From Emmonsiellopsis sp. PD_33 (taxonomy: Eukaryota > Ascomycota > Eurotiomycetes > Onygenales > Ajellomycetaceae), in NCBI GenBank assembly GCA_032988165.1, contig JANTQF010000121.1, forward strand, positions 1-64,000: a DNA stretch of 64,000 nucleotides, given 5' to 3'. A model generated the notes under the pieces. The model saw only the letters and a program-made list of their open reading frames with translations. It was not told where the DNA came from and ran no database searches. A program made the position numbers and the translations under genes. Shown one piece after another: positions 24,309 to 37,019 of the stretch. The number at the start of each line of letters is the position of its first letter. Position 1 is the stretch's first letter.

Positions 24309-25117
24309 ATGTCACTCGAGGGAAAGGAGGTGTCACCCCACCTAGATACGGAAGTGGAAAGTACCAATTTGACTATAGAACAGGCTCGTTATTCGGACCC
24401 CAGGCCGAATAGATGGTCAGTTCGCTTTCTACTCAGACGCGGCCCGGAACTTTCCATGATCGCGTATAAAAGTCGGTTTGCGGGTCAGGTGGTGTTGATG
24501 TATCGCGATCGTTTCCCCGAAGAACACCCCCTACAATTAGTCCATCTGCCACACCAATCAGGATTGACCTTCAAGCTGCGGGACGCAATTAAGATGATTG
24601 AAGATCTTGAACGCCTGTATTATCCGGATCCGGACGGATCCAACAGTCAATGGTGGATGTAAGTATATCCTGGCTACGCACATTCCACACAAACCCAACT
24701 CACAACTGACGATTCACTTTTTTAAAATTGCATAGTTCCAACTTTATCATGGATCTGGCCCGATGGGGCTACCTTGAGCGTCCCGCCGTCACCAGAATAC
24801 TTGAGAAACACTGGGACAAGAAATATACCAAAGTCGCTATAGACTCCCCAGTCCGGTCGGATACCGTGAAATACGGCAAGGGCGATTTTCGCGCGTTTCG
24901 GGGGAGGAATCTCCTGTGGAATCCCGCCACGAAAACATTTGAAGTGACTGTAAATGGCAGAACGAGGACCTGCCCAGCCGAACCGCGGTCAAACGCACAA
25001 CCCGGGCCCCAAATCGAAGTCCAATGCGAAGATCTCAACCTACACATTGACGTGCGCTATATAGAGGATAGTCCTGGAAACCCTGACTGTTATAGACCAA
25101 ACGGACAAGGCCAGTAA
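24309..25117 (+). CDS. Orphan two-exon gene at the isochore boundary
   Basis: Exons 24309-24658 and 24736-25117 with a GTAAGT...CATAG intron (77 nt) give 243 residues. The intron keeps the frame (WWI-SNFIMDLARWGYL). The protein is soluble-looking, with no signal peptide or membrane helix, basic and aromatic in its middle (RWSVRFLLRRGPELSMIAYK), and has a Cys-containing C-terminal part (CPAEPRS, VQCEDLNLHIDVRYIED). I recognise no domain. Being the last gene before the AT-rich block, it could be a lineage-restricted gene. The clean open frame and consensus intron argue it is real. Confidence 0.65.
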
Positions 25118-25681
25118 TGGACACCCAAATATGTTCTGGATTTCATTTGTTCAATTTCGGATCGTTTTAGGGCCATTCATTATTTACCGGCACCCAATTT
25201 CTACACGCACCACCTGTCTTTCCTTACTGGCATTTATTTCGGGCTTCAAAAACTGTTTGGTAATAGTTTAGCTGGTCTATAACTAATTAATTACCAACGC
25301 AAATCTTTCTTATTTACACATTATATACCTATAAAGGCCGTCTACATGTTTTTTTATAATAGACAACGTGTTGTGCCTAGGATGTCGTAGCTTGGGTGAG
25401 CCTGCTAATACAGTTTGTATTCATTTGACAGGCTAAATTCATAATAAACACTACTAACTATGATTGCTACAAATAATAATCTCATTCAACCCGTACCCAA
25501 GAACCCTACCTCCTCTTTCGTCGTGTAAACACCCTGCCACCCGAAAAACAAAGGATGTAAATTTAAGGTTTCGGTAGGGTTAAGCTTATCCCTTAGCGGC
25601 GTCGGGCCAATGGAGGGGTTGTTTCTAAAAATATCAGACCACCTACATCGACCCAAGGTTAACTACTACCTCGAGATCTCG
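25118..25681. other. Transition into the AT-rich block
   Basis: There is no gene. The last CpG dinucleotides I can find before a very long CpG-free stretch are at about 25649, 25672 and 25680, so the compositional boundary lies at about 25.68 kb. Confidence 0.6.
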
Positions 25682-25799
25682 ATGGCATTGCTAATAAAAC
25701 TGAGTACAGTAGTTCTGAAGCTTCACTTTTTTTTTTATATATATTTCACTTTTGCTTTTTTTTAGTTGGTGCTTATTATATAACATAATAATCATACCA

Positions 25800-26149
25800 G
25801 ATTTTCATGGTTCACCAGAATGGTGCTCTAACAGCTTCAATGCTATTATGTGAATCAGAGCCATCATATTACCATAGAAAGTGGATTTTACCATGAAATC
25901 ATTATTCTTCAAAATCTAATATTAATATTCTATTTATATTAAAGCTTTTAACCTATATATATTAAAATCATGAAGAATTTTAATAATATATGATTATTTT
26001 ATGAAATTATAGATTACTATCACTTTATTCTACTACCATTCTACACATCAGAGCAATGATATACTAGTAAACCTCAATTTAATAATATACTCACTATTCT
26101 CTGAAATATAATGTTAATATTTCATTAACAATTCATCTAGCATAATACT
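25800..26149. repeat. Tandem repeat of about 175 bp, left part
   Basis: The unit recognised at 37644-37818 is found again in diverged form at about 25975-26149 (shared CTACCATTCTA, TCAATTTAATAATAT, ATTAACAATTCATCT segments) and, more weakly, at about 25800-25974. The array is interrupted by the retrotransposon inserted at 26150-37643 and continues on its right side. Confidence 0.6.
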
Positions 26150-26403
26150 TGTAATGGGCATGCTCTGATAAGCAGATTATGCAAGCTATACACTAGAATC
26201 AAGATTATAATTGCTAGAGAAAGAAAGGAAAAAGGAAAAGAAATCACAAAATTATGCAATATAAATAAAAGGGAATTACATAAGGTCAGAGTGGATAAAC
26301 ATTCATATGAAGGCCCAATTAGAGACATCTAATTAGGCAGTTGGAGATTGGGTAAAGTTCAGGCAAGTTATAGATATAGGGTATAAGAGTATAGCTCTTC
26401 ATA
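26150..26403 (-). repeat. LTR of outer retrotransposon (left, 3' LTR)
   Basis: 254 bp; reads in reverse complement from a TG-like start to a TTACA end. It aligns end to end with the other three LTR copies, with differences almost only transitions. Confidence 0.88.
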
Positions 26404-29400
26404 TTATCTCCCCCTATTTGATTTTAGAGGGCAGGTAGGAGGATTTGAAGAATCAGGTACAGTATGGTACAAATAGAATCTTATTAAGTAGGTATAGTTC
26501 TTTGTAATGGGTAAGTATAATAATGTCCTGCAGAATGAAGATTGATTCTTATAAAGAAATCTCATATCTGAGTCACTTCACTAGGTACTGAAATCCTCAT
26601 CTATAGTGATAATAGTTGAGGATGACTTTAATCTCATATTCTATCTCATTATCTTCCCTGATGATGCCAGGCAGATGCCAGTTAGTAATCTCTTATGAGA
26701 AGAATAGATTAATAGAGGTCTTATAGAGTAGGTTTATATGAAATATATTGTAGATTCTAAGTGGCATGTCAAGATGATAGTTATAACTTCTTAGGACTTT
26801 AATAATGATGTACTTGACATATTAATAGTTAAGTGTATGAGATAAGTAATTAGTTATAATATTTTAGAGGTCTAGCTAAATCTTATCATTCATCTTATAA
26901 TGTTTAGTAAGATTTCAGTAGATATTCATATAGTTCTATTAGTTTTACTGAGCACTGATCATAGAGGATTCAGCTTACTTATAAGCTTGCTAGAGTTTTA
27001 AGATGATGATGTCTGCAATTTAGATTAAATTATAAAATGAAGTGAAAGATTTAGATAATTTAGTAAGATTAAGAATTTTAAGGTTATAATCATATGAGAG
27101 AAAAAATAGGCTGACATCAGTACTAATAATATTATAACTATTAATTATAAGTTTAGTATACAGAAGGAGTTCATTCTAGTTATTCTAAGTATATAAATAG
27201 AATTTTTAGAGGTAGTTTTTAGTTATCTGAATTATATGTTCAGTGCTGCCATTAGTTTTAGAGTAATAGATAGTTAAGAGATATTAAGAGATCTTAAGAA
27301 GCTGATAGATTTAAGTTTAGATAGCTCTAATGAACTGAGTTTTATAGTTCAAAATAATTATATAAAATAGATTATACTGATAATAAAATAAACTTTAAAG
27401 AAAGACTTTAGTTATTATAGTTGCATTCATCTTCACACAGGGTTTAAGGATAACATCTTTACTAAGATAGTTAATAATAATAAGGATATTCTTACAGCTG
27501 TTACTCATAAAGAGGTCTACTGCAAAATTAATGATGATATTATACTAGATACATTTAGAAATTAGGAGAAATTTGAGTAGATTTTGATGATGATTCTACT
27601 AGGTAATAATGAATTAATAGATATTATAGTTCTGAATAAACTATTAGATACTCTAAGATATATTAAGCTAGTAGAAATCTCAGAATAAAATTTAGTAGAG
27701 TACTTTACAGTCTGAATGATCAGTCATCAGAAAATTATAAGTTTCTTGTATGATTTAGATGTGTAATGATTCTAAATCAGGAACTCACTATCTCCTTTAA
27801 AAGTATAGTTAGAAGTTAAGGTCTATAGAGTATTTAGTGATATTAATATGAGCTTAAAGTTTGAGTGGAAAATGATAAGCTTTATCTCAGATAATCTAGA
27901 TCATTATCTAAAGGTATTTATTGAAGGTAGTAGTAGTGTCTCAGAGTCTCTAAAGTGAAAATAAAGTGATTATAATTAATAGGGTAATAAATAAGGCATA
28001 TATTACTCTATATGATGTTACTTTAGATTCTTTGAGGATCTATAGATCTAGTAGTCTCTATTTATAGTTTACTTAGTAGGTATTAGAGTCTTTAAAAGAC
28101 ATATTCTATTTATATTGAGAGAGGATGTTGGCCATGAAGTTCTCCATGTCAGAATAGTAATAAATTGTAAAATGAAAGTAGTTAAGGAATTTAGCCTAAT
28201 ATATCTAATATTTAGAGAGTTTATAAGTCATTGTGAAATATTAGAGATTCTTATGATCTATAATAATTTTAAAGTTTTTCATACTGTGGAGTTTGAAGTC
28301 TCATTCTTCTAGACATTAGATGATGATGAGAAGTTCCTTATTATAAATCTTATAGTTAGCTTTGATAGGGCTGAGCTTCTTAGATATAAATATATAGAAT
28401 TGCAGGATGCTTTCATTATCTCATTACATAAAAGCACTGCCTGTAATGTAACTAAAAGAGTCTGTTTCAATCACTATTAGATAGTTAGAGTTAAATGTAA
28501 TGAGTATTAGAGTAAAGATGAATATTTACTTAAGGTGTATGAATACCTTATTTACTTTCTTAGATTATTGAAACTACTAGTCTTTATGTGTGAGGTTGAT
28601 TAATAGTTAGATAATATTAGAAAAATCTCAAATGAAGTATCAGTAGAAATTTATGAATTCTAGGAAGCCTTACATGTCTTTTATAGTTATAGGAGCCTTC
28701 TATTTGAGGATAGTAGTGATCTTTTTGAGGTTCATATAGACTTCCTTTCCTACCTCTATGATGAAGCTGAGGTAGTCATCTCTTAGACTTTAAAGATAGA
28801 TTTATTAATATTAATTGGGAGATTATATTTATAAAGATAGGTGAGAACTTTTTAGATGTACTCTTAATGCTACTTGTGGAATCTATTGGTAAAGATGAGA
28901 ATGTCATTAAAGTAGGTAGAAGTAAATTCATCTAAATAGTCTTATAAGGCCTAGTTGATGTATTTCTGAAAGGTGCTTAGGGTATTTATGAGATTAAAGA
29001 GGATAACTGTCTATTTAAATAGATTATATCTTGTGTGAAAAGTAATTAGCCATTCATCTCCTTCTATAATTTGAATCTTATAGAATGTAGAAATAATATT
29101 CAGCTTTATAAACTACTTGGCTCAGCCAATCTATTTGAGAGTCTTATTAATTAATGGTAGTAGATAATGATCTTTTTGGATGAGGTAGTTAAGGCTCTAA
29201 TAGTTAACATAGAACTAAAGGTCTTTACCTAGCTTTTTTATAAAGAGTATGAGTGTGCTCATGGGTAAATTACTAATTTAGATGAAATCTTTATCTAGAA
29301 GATCATTAAGGGTCTTATGAAGCACAAGCAGTTCATCATGCAATATATTATATAGTAGTTTTTAGGGTAGCTGAGGATCTTTATCATCTATCTTCTCAAA

Positions 29401-29540
29401 TTTAATATAATAATTATGTATACTATGGAATGACAGGAGCTTCTCAGCAACCTTATAATCAAAAATATTGAGAAATTTATGATAATGTAGAGAGAGGATT
29501 ATTATAGAGTCAGTCTTTAACTTCTTAGAGAGTTATGAGA
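26404..29540 (-). pseudogene. Decayed pol (RT to integrase/chromodomain) of outer element
   Basis: On the minus strand this is the counterpart of the inner copy's reverse transcriptase, RNase H and integrase region. The clearest segment is RNase H near 28115-28312, which is the complement of the inner copy's 32952-33188. Frames are broken by many TAA/TAG/TGA codons of the type made by C-to-T and G-to-A change. The plus-strand open frames here are antisense artefacts. Confidence 0.75.
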
Positions 29541-29545
29541 GAGCC

Positions 29546-29799
29546 TGTGAAGGGCTACATTCTTATACCCTATATCTATAGCTTGTCCAAACTTCACCCA
29601 ATCTCCAACTGCCTGATCAGACACCTCCAACTGGGTCTTCATATGAATGTTTATTTACTCCAACCTTGCATAATTCCCTTCTATTTATATCATATAATTT
29701 TACAATTTCTTTTCCTTTTTCCTTCCTTTCTCTAATGATTACAATCTTGATTCTAGTGTATAACTCACATGATTCACTTATCAGAGCACACCTGTTATA
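29546..29799 (+). repeat. 5' LTR of inner retrotransposon
   Basis: Starts TGTGAAGGGC and ends CTGTTATA (TG...CA before mutation; the split LTR of the outer copy keeps the unmutated terminal CA). It contains a conserved C/T-rich tract near 29703-29732. Confidence 0.9.
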
Positions 29800-30079
29800 T
29801 TTTGTAATTACTTGCTTGATCTCTTCTTAGAGATCCTTGTTATATTCACCCTCTAAATATAATTCATATATATAGTAGATTCTTCTGAATGTGACTCACA
29901 TGTACAGTAAACTCTTCTAAAATCTGAAATACAACTCACCCAGCTCAGCTCCACTAGATGATGTGTCAGTAAAAGGCCTCAAAGCCCTGATAGTTTATAT
30001 TAATATCTCATGAGATTTTCCTCTGAACTTTCTAAATCCTCTGAACTTCCTGAATCCTCTGAACTCTTCAAATCCAAAT

Positions 30080-33000
30080 AATCTTTTAAATTCATTATAA
30101 ATATGGACTCTCCACATAAAGATAGTATCCCTTTTCAGAGCTCTGATGCTAAATTCTGAAACTTCATCTAATAGCTCACAAACAAGATTAACCTCATTAT
30201 TAAATAAAATTATATGCTCACACTGACTTTAACTTCTGTCTTAACTCCTACTCATCTAACCACTTCTTTTGAGGACTTCCTGAGATGCCCAAAAGAAAGG
30301 CTCACCACCCTTAAGAAATTTATAGGTAAATAAGTCTCTAAATACCCTGTCTAGTACCTCAGTGTAGAGGCTAAAATCACTTTGAACAGCCTTGCAATTA
30401 AATCTCCTACTGATCAGATCTGATACATCTATACCTAACTCTCTGACACTATTATCACCTGATTCCACCCTTAAATGAAGGTTAATATTAAACTTATTCC
30501 TATAATCTCTAATATCATTCTCAACTAGCTTGACATTCTTTTCTCTGACTCTTCAATGACTCAGAAAGCCCTGATCTGGCTGCACAGTATTCATCAGAAA
30601 ACTAATCTACTCTTCACCTTTCTTTTAAGATTTAATTAGAAGATTCTGGAAGCTAGCAGCCAGCTATGAAATGACACTATCAAGAAGACCCTATTTAAAA
30701 AGGCTATTAAGTTTGAACTCCTACAGTAGATCATCACCTCTATTAAACTTCCTACATATCTTAAATATTATATGAAGCTCCACAGCATAGAGAATAATCT
30801 ATTTAAGATCAAGGCTATTCAGGGCTAAATTCATGATAGTACTCCTACTACCTCTAGAGAAATCTTCCTCAAGACCTCTCTGCCAAAGAACCTAAATGCT
30901 ATGAACTAGATGCTTATAGGGCCTACTCACACAAACATATTCTACATTCTAAATATAATTACTGCCACTATTATTGACTACTGCATCCAAGATGTCTGCA
31001 TCAACTGTGATAAATTTGAGTATAGAGCTGCCAACTGCTATAGAACTCATATTCTCCTAAAACTACCCATATAGTCTGCAAACATACAAATTAAGCTCAA
31101 AGAGGAGGAAGACTTTGAAGACACCAAATCAGACTTGGGAAAAGATTAGCTTCTGTGTGAAATTACAAGTGAAAGCTTTTAGAGTTAAATAGGAAGATCT
31201 TTAAGAAAAAAATAACTATTCCAGTGATCCTTATACTTACTGTAGTTAATCATTCTTTTAATATGAATGTTGTGATAGATAGTGATTGCTATTACTATTC
31301 AATGATTTACTCTTATATGATTAATTATCATAACCTCCCATGTATCTCAATCAACCCCTGAAAGATTGAAGGTGTCAATGATGATATAGATAGCTTTATA
31401 TGAAATATAATGAAGCTTAATATTAATGTTAGTAGATTTCTCTGAGAAAATACCTATATATATGAGATTGAAAATCTCCTATATGACTTCATGCTAGGCT
31501 TATTATAGCTATCTGAACATCAAGCTCTCATTAATGCTTGCAACTAATATATCATATTTCCTGGAGGCATTCACATCTTCAAAAAAGATATTCATAAGAC
31601 TACTGATCTTCACTAAATCTCCACCAACATCTATAACCTCCTCTGAAGCCATAATTGGAAATTTAAGTTCTAACCTCCCATTGAAATCTTCACTGCTAGC
31701 ATGACTGATATAGAGAAGACTCTCTTATAACTCTCTAAGAAGTTAAAGACTAACTCTATAATAATCCTCCCTTCATAATATCATAAATTCCTTAATATTT
31801 TTAACTATAAGGCCACTGAGAAGCTCTCATCATTCCACAGTGTATATAATCACTATATTAAACTTGAGAAGATAGATGGTAAAGACTCTCAGCCACCCTA
31901 AAGACTACTATACAATATATTGTATGATGAACTGCTTGTGCTCTATAAAACCCTTAATGACCTTCTAGATAAAGATTTCATCTGAGTTAGCAATTTGCCT
32001 GTGAGCACACCTATATTCTTCACAAAAAAGCTAGGTAGAGGCCTCTAGTTCTATATCAACTATTAGGGCCTCAACTACCTCACCCAAAAAGATTATTATC
32101 CACTACTATTAATCAATGAGACTCTCAAATAGATTAGCTAAGTCAAGTAATTTATAAAGCTGAATGTTATTTCCACATTCTATAAGATCTGAATCACAGA
32201 AGAAGATAAATAGCTAACTATCTTTCACATAAGATATAGTTTATTTAAATGGATAGTTACTCCCTTTAGTCTCATGAATATTCTGAGCACCTTCCAGAAA
32301 TACATCAACTAGGCCTTATAAGACTATTTAGATGAATTTACTTCTACCTACCTTGATGACATCCTCATCTTCACTAATAGATCCTACAAGTAGTATTAAA
32401 AGTATGTCCAAAAAGTTCTCATCTATCTTTATAAATATAATCTCCTAATCAACATCAATAAATCTACCTTTAAAGTCCAAGAGATGACCTACCTCAGCTT
32501 CATCATAGAGGCAGAGAAGGGAGTCCATATGGACTTCAAGAAGATTGCTGCTATTCTTAAATGAGAGGCCTCTATAATCATAAGAGGTATATAAGACTTC
32601 CTAAAATTCATAAATTTCTACTAATGCTTCATTCAAGATTTTTCTGACATTATTCAATTACTAACTGACCTCACACATAAAGATTAGTAGTTTCAATGGT
32701 CTAAGGAAGTAAATAAGATATTTATATACTTTAAGCAGATATTCATCTTCATTCTAATACTCATCATATTTAATTCTAACTGCTTAATAGTGGTTGAAAC
32801 AGACTCTTCTGGTTACATCACAGATAGTACTCTTATACAATGAGATAATAAAGATATCTTGCAATCCTGTACATTCATGTCCAAGAAGCTCAGCTCTGCT
32901 GAAGCTAACTATAAGATTTATAATAAGAAACTCCTTATCATCATTTAATATTTAGAGGAATGAGACTCTGAACTCTACAGTATGAAAGACTTTAAAATCA

Positions 33001-34800
33001 TTATAGATCATAAGAACCTCTAATATTTCATAATAACTCATAAACTCTCTAAATGCTAGATGTACTGGGCTGAATTTCTCAGCTACTTTCATTTTATAAT
33101 TTATTACTACTCTAGCATAGAGAACTTCATGACTGATACTTTCTTCTAACATAAATAGAATATATCTTCTAAAGACTCTAATACTCACTAAGTAAATTAT
33201 AAATAGAGACTATTAGATCTGCAGATTCTTAAAGAATCTGAAGTAATATCATACAGAGTAATATATGCCTTACTTATTGCTCTATTAATTGTAATTGCCT
33301 TATTCTTACTTCAGAGACTCTGAGACACTACTGCCACCTCTAATAAATACCTTCAGATGATGACCCAGGTTATCTGAAATAAAGCTTGCTATTTTCCATC
33401 TAAACTTCAAGTTTATATTAACATTACTAAATACTCTGTAGATTCTGACTTCTAACTATACTTCTGAGGAAGATGATAGGTTCCTAATTCAGAATCATTA
33501 TACATCTAAATTATGTAAGAAACTCACAATTCTCTAATGACTAATTACTCAGACTGTAAAGTATTCTACTAAATTTTATCCTAAGATTTCTACTGATCTA
33601 ATATATTTTAGAGCATCTAATAGTTCATTCAGAACTGCAATGTCTGCTGATCTATCATCACCTAGTAGAATTATTATTAAGGTTTACTTAAATCTCTTCT
33701 AATCTCTGAATGTGTCTAATGTGATATCACCATTAATTTTATAGTAAATCTCTCTATAAGTAATAGCTGCAAGAATATCCTTGTCATTATTAACTGTCTC
33801 AGTAAAGATATTATCCTTAAATTCTGTATGAAGATGGATATGCCTGCAGTAGTTAAAGCCTTCCTCTAAAGTCTGTTTTATTATCAGTATGATCTACTCC
33901 ATATAATTATCTCAGACTGTGGAACTCAGTTCATTAGAGCTATCTAAATCTAAATCTATTAGCTCCTCAAGATCTTCTGATACCTCTTGACTGCCTACTA
34001 CCCTAAAACTAATAACAGCACTGAATGTATGATTCAGATAATTAAAAACTACCTCTAAAAGTTCTATTCATATACTCAGAATAACTGAAATGAACTCCTC
34101 TCACATACTAAACTTACAATTAATAGTTATAATACTATTAGTACTGATGTCAGCCTATTTTTCCTCTCATACAGTTATAATCTTGAAGTTCTTGATCTTA
34201 TTAAATTACTTAAACCTTCCACTTCATCCTGCAGTCTGATTCAAATCACAGACACCATCATCTCAAAACTCTAGTAAGCCCACAAGTGAGCTAAATCCTC
34301 TATGACTAGTGCTCAGTAGAACTAATAGAACTACATAAATGCTCACTAAAATCCTACTGAATGCTATAAGGTAGGTAATAAGGTCTAGCTAGATCTCTAA
34401 AATATTATAACTAATTGCCCATCTCACACATTTAACTATTAATATGTCAAGTACATTATTGTTGAAGTTCTGAGAAATTATAACTACTATCTTAACACAT
34501 TACTTAGAATTTATAATGTGTTTCACATGAATCTACTCTGTAAGACCTCTATCAACTCATTCCCCTTGCAAGAGATCACTGACTGGCATTCACCTAGCAT
34601 TATTAGAGAAGATAATGAGATAGAATATAAGATTAAAGCTATTCTCAACTACTACTACTATAGATGAGAATTTCAGTATCTAGTGAAGTAGCTTGAATAT
34701 AAGGCCTCTTCATAGGAATTAATCTCTATCCTGTAGGACACTACCATACTTACCTGTTATGAAGAACTGTACTCACCTAATAAGACTTTACTCATGCTAC
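30080..34800 (+). pseudogene. Decayed gag-pol of inner gypsy chromovirus
   Basis: Domains can be followed despite stops. Gag ends with a zinc knuckle near 30990-31035 whose histidine codon now reads Tyr (C-X2-C-X4-Y-X4-C). An aspartic-protease remnant is near 31276 (IDSDC in place of a D-S/T-G). Reverse transcriptase spans about 31980-32460, with the intact catalytic motif YLDDILIF at 32349. RNase H lies about 32950-33170 (DHKNL, WAEFLS segments). The integrase core at about 33840-34050 includes SDCGTQF near 33910. A chromodomain-like end (EYKIKAIL ... FQYLVK) is near 34620-34700, which is why I call it a chromovirus. Gag and pol cannot be expressed from this copy. Confidence 0.82.
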
Positions 34801-34860
34801 ATCACACCTGATTCTCTAAACCCTCCTGCCCACCCTCTAAAACCAGGTAGGAGGGGATAA

Positions 34861-35114
34861 TGTGAAGGGCTACACCCTTATACTCTATATCTATAGCTCA
34901 TCCAAACTTTACCTGATCTCTAACTGCCCAATCAGACACCTCTGACCAGGTCTTTATATGAATGTTTATCCACTCTAACCTCATATAATTCCCTTCTATT
35001 TATATCACATAATCTCATGATTTCTTTTCCTTTTTCCTTCCTTTCTCTAGTAATTACAATCTTGATTCTAGTGTATAGCTTGCACAATCTACTTATCAGA
35101 GTGCACCTGTTATA
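34861..35114 (+). repeat. 3' LTR of inner retrotransposon
   Basis: 254 bp, preceded by the purine tract. It differs from the 5' LTR only by transitions as far as I can align by eye. Confidence 0.9.
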
Positions 35115-35119
35115 GGGCC

Positions 35120-37019
35120 TTCTCTATGTTGGCTATGTTAATGGTAAAGATTTCAATGAGAGGTTAGAACTTAAATTTCTAATTATAGCTTTAGAGGAGA
35201 TTATAGGTGTTGATAGAGATTTAGTGAAGATCAGTAGTCTTATGAATATCTTTTTTGAAGATATAGATGCCTCCAGAGAATATGATGCATTAATTATGAG
35301 TATTAATAAGAACTTGATGTTCAGATAGTTATAATAGATCTAGCATGAAGTTGTATGGGAGATTCTCAATCTCATATATATAGATGTTTTCTTGGAGAAA
35401 TCTACTAATATTAACATCAAGCTTCACCATATTTTATATAAAGCTGCATATATCACCATTGACACCTTCAATCTTTTGAGGATTAATTGAGATACACAGA
35501 AGGTTATAATAATTAATTATGTGAGAGTAAATTATTAAATAGTAACAGCAATTACTATTTATTATAGCATTCATATTAAAAAAATGATTAACTATGATAA
35601 GTACAAGAATTACTAGAATAGTCATTTTTTTCTCAAAAATCTTCCTATCTAACTCTGGGAGCTTCTACTTGTGATTTCATATAAAAGCTAGTCTTTTCCT
35701 AAGTCTGACTTGATGTCTTTAAAGTCTTCCTCCTCTTTAGACTTAATTTGTACATTTATGAACTATATGAGTAATTTTGGGGGAATATGAGTTCTGCAGT
35801 AGTTAGTAGCTCTATACTCAGGTTTATCACAGTTAATACAGACATTTTGAGCATGACAGTTAATAATAGTAACAGTAATTATATTTGAGATGCAAAACAT
35901 ATTTATATAAGTAAGTCTTGTAGGTATTCAATTCATAGCATTTGAGTCCTTCAGCAGAGAGGTCTTAGGGAAGGCCTCTCTAGAGATGGTAGAGATATCA
36001 TCATAGATTTAGCTCTAAATGACCTTAATCTCAGATAGATTGTTCTCTATGCTGCAGAGCTTCATATAATATTTGAGGTATATAGAGGATTTAATAGAGA
36101 TAACAGTCTACTATAAGAATTTAAACTTAATAATCTTTTTAAATAGGATCTTCTTGATAGTATCATCCCACAGCTGGCTACTGACTTCCAGGATCTTCTG
36201 ATTAAATCTCAGGAGAAAGATGGAGAATGGATTAGTTTTCTGACAAACACTGTGCAGCCAGGTTAGAGCCTTTTAGACCACTAAAGAGTTAGAGAAAAGA
36301 ATGTTGAGCTGGTTAAAAATAACATTAGAAGTTATAAGAATAAGCTTAATATTAGCCTTCATTTAAGGGTAAAATCAGATGATAGTAGTGCTAGAGAGTC
36401 AGATGTAAATGTATTAGATCTGATCAGCAAGAGATCTAATTATAAGACTATTTAAAGTAATTTTGGCCTCTACACTGAGGCACCAGATAGGGTATTTAGA
36501 GACTTATTTACCTGTAAATTTCTTAAGGATGGTGAGTCTTTCTTTTAGGTGTCTTAGAAAGTCCTTAAAAAGAGCAGTCAGATAAGTAGGAGTCAGAATA
36601 GAAGCTAGAGTTAGTATGAGTATATAATTTTATTTGGTAATGAGGTTGATTTTATTTATAAGCTATTAAATGAAGTTTCAGAATTTAGCATCAGAGCTCT
36701 GAGAAGAGATGCTATCTTTATGCAGAAGATCTATATTTATAATGAATTTAAAAGATTGTTTGGATTCAGAGAGTTCAGAGGATTTAGAAAGTTTAAAGGA
36801 AAATCTCATGAGATATCAATATGAACTGTTAGAACTTTAGGGCCTTTCACTGATATATCATCTAGTGGAGCTGAGCTGAGTAAATTATATTTTGAATTTT
36901 AGAAGAGTTTACTGTATGTACAGGTTGTATTTAGAAGAATCTACTATATATATAAATCATATTTAGAGGGTAAATATAATGAGGATCTCTAAGAAGAAAT
37001 CAAGTGAGTAATTATAAAA
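35120..37019 (-). pseudogene. Decayed gag and protease region of outer element
   Basis: Minus-strand counterpart of the inner copy's 29800-31720. The protease segment is still open over 35434-35625. The zinc-knuckle region lies near 35820-35860. The gag N-terminal region runs up to the LTR edge at 37020. Confidence 0.75.

Larger units (their letters stand above)
29546..35114 (+). mobile_element. Inner Ty3/gypsy retrotransposon nested in the outer copy
   Basis: Length 5569 bp, with LTRs at 29546-29799 and 34861-35114 (254 bp each). The bases before it, GAGCC (29541-29545), and after it, GGGCC (35115-35119), form a 5-bp target duplication with one transition. The sequence on either side is the interrupted minus-strand copy: joining the flanks restores the arrangement seen intact at about 31710-31740 of the inner copy. 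A purine tract (AGGTAGGAGGGGATAA) lies directly before the 3' LTR, as expected for the plus-strand primer. A primer-binding site is not clear. Confidence 0.92.

Noticed and set aside
28115..28312. Plus-strand open frame in the AT-rich block
   Set aside because: It is the complement of the retrotransposon's RNase H region, not a gene.
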